In this document: positions 51,120 to 51,701 of the stretch, piece after piece | Position numbering within the stretch: position 1 is the stretch's first letter | How the letters are laid out: each line of letters begins with the position of its first letter | Source: QHWK01 sp035259385 | Lineage (GTDB): Bacteria > Acidobacteriota > Vicinamibacteria > Vicinamibacterales > CAVVIG01 | Reading direction: 5' to 3' | Length of the DNA: 51,701 nucleotides | Assembly (NCBI GenBank): GCA_035259385.1 | Contig: DATFWL010000353.1 | Location: 1-51,701, forward strand | The notes under the pieces: generated by a model | What the model was told of the DNA's origin: nothing | The model's database searches: none | Seen by the model: the letters and a program-made list of their open reading frames with translations, nothing else | Translations under genes and position numbers: made by a program

Positions 51120-51701
51120 CTACTGGGCGATCGGCCCGGAGTACCCGACGGGTCCGCCGTCGGTTGCCGCCCACAGGTACGGGCTCGATACCGATAGCCC
51201 GAAGTCCCCACCGAACATGTCGATGAACCCGACGTCGTACACGTTCGCAGGGAAATAGTTGCCAGCGGGGTAGCCGCCAGCGTTTCCCTGGATGAACACG
51301 TTCGCCTGCACGACCGCATCCGGGAAGTACATCGCGAGCGTTCCGTTGCCAGGGCTGGCATTGGACCCCATGATCGCCCAGGCGTTGTCGGGAACGACGT
51401 TGTTGGTGAACACGAAGCCCGTCGTCGGTCGGTCGTCCGCGAACACCACCGATGTGCCATCCGTAAACAACGTGTTGTGATCGAACACGACGTTCTGTCC
51501 GCCCTCCACCGCCAACATCAGGCCGGCGCCGCCCCAGTTCGCGCTGCTGACATCGAGAAACAGGTTGTTTCGGAACACGACGTCGTTCGTGACGCTCCAG
51601 GTGTCGGGCGCGACACCGAGCACGTTCGCGACCGACGCCACGTGACGGACGACGTTGTTGGTGAACTGGAGATCCTGCACCACCGTCCATGGTGCGCCGC
51701 C
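51120..51701 (-). CDS. Right-handed parallel beta-helix protein, C-terminal part (5' end outside window)
   Basis: The frame is open to the window edge, so the gene starts beyond it; 193 residues are visible. Turns ending in Asn/Asp (LQFTNNVVRHVASVAN, VVFRNNLFLDVSSAN, VVFDHNTLFTDGTS, FVFTNNVVPDNAWAI) with one stacked Asn per coil are typical of a parallel beta-helix, like the protein at 19188. It is probably a secreted carbohydrate-active or surface protein. The last coils end YDVGFIDMFGGDFGLSV and a short GYSGPIAQ tail. Its function cannot be read from this fragment. Confidence 0.8.
   Translation of the reverse strand, partial: GGAPWTVVQDLQFTNNVVRHVASVANVLGVAPDTWSVTNDVVFRNNLFLDVSSANWGGAGLMLAVEGGQNVVFDHNTLFTDGTSVVFADDRPTTGFVFTNNVVPDNAWAIMGSNASPGNGTLAMYFPDAVVQANVFIQGNAGGYPAGNYFPANVYDVGFIDMFGGDFGLSVSSPYLWAATDGGPVGYSGPIAQ

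Overview
The window is GC-rich, densely coded bacterial DNA. It carries a TonB-dependent receptor, Tat and Sec exported enzymes, a SET-domain protein, a REP-associated transposase with its REPs, and a large polysaccharide locus. The gene mix and the low-complexity intergenic tracts suggest a Gram-negative Acidobacteriota of the Vicinamibacteria type. This is inference from gene content; there is no rRNA or marker gene in the window to confirm it.

Layout. (1) 1-11.3 kb holds mixed functions: the end of a TonB receptor, a phospholipase D-like protein, two coupled radical SAM enzymes, a Tat-exported small subunit with a GMC oxidoreductase, a REP/RAYT unit, a secreted triple-RidA protein, and a SET - alpha/beta-hydrolase - SpoIID/metallopeptidase run with 4-nt overlaps. 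(2) 11.7-17.6 kb (+) has a bi-domain sugar oxidoreductase, a GT4 glycosyltransferase, a Wzx-like flippase and an FkbM methyltransferase. (3) 17.6-21.7 kb has a secreted M20 amidohydrolase, a secreted beta-helix protein and a class I methyltransferase. (4) 21.9-25.1 kb (+) is GT4 - ATP-grasp ligase - PHP phosphoesterase. (5) 25.1-39.8 kb (-) is a tight ten-gene operon, in transcription order: GT2, a membrane-anchored unknown, a GT4 with its centre deleted, heparinase II/III, asnB-like amidotransferase, GT4, a second and a third asnB-like amidotransferase, AlgD-type GDP-mannose 6-dehydrogenase, and polysaccharide deacetylase. (6) 40-47.1 kb (-) holds two giant secreted modular paralogs (CBM6, Fn3, LamG/DUF1349-like domains and a beta-propeller-like C-terminus). 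(7) 47.4-51.7 kb (-) has an HTTM-like membrane protein, a GT2 fused to an HTTM-partner-like tail, a YdcF-family protein and the end of a beta-helix protein.

How the genes may work together. AlgD makes GDP-mannuronate. Three glutamine amidotransferases of the asparagine-synthetase fold, and possibly the ATP-grasp enzyme, could amidate uronic acid carboxyls. The glycosyltransferases assemble the repeat unit, the methyltransferases and the deacetylase tailor it, the flippase exports it, and the heparinase-type lyase trims it. The two CBM proteins and the beta-helix proteins could bind or process the polymer outside the cell. No polymerase (Wzy), Wza/Wzc, Alg8/44 or exosortase is visible, so the pathway must be completed outside the window.

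The most unusual signals are a class of degenerate short-repeat tracts sitting just after stop codons, often as G-rich and C-rich mirrored arms; the RAYT flanked by inverted REP pairs; the triple amidotransferase set beside algD; the glycosyltransferase lacking its middle; and two mutually exclusive hairpins ahead of the ten-gene operon.
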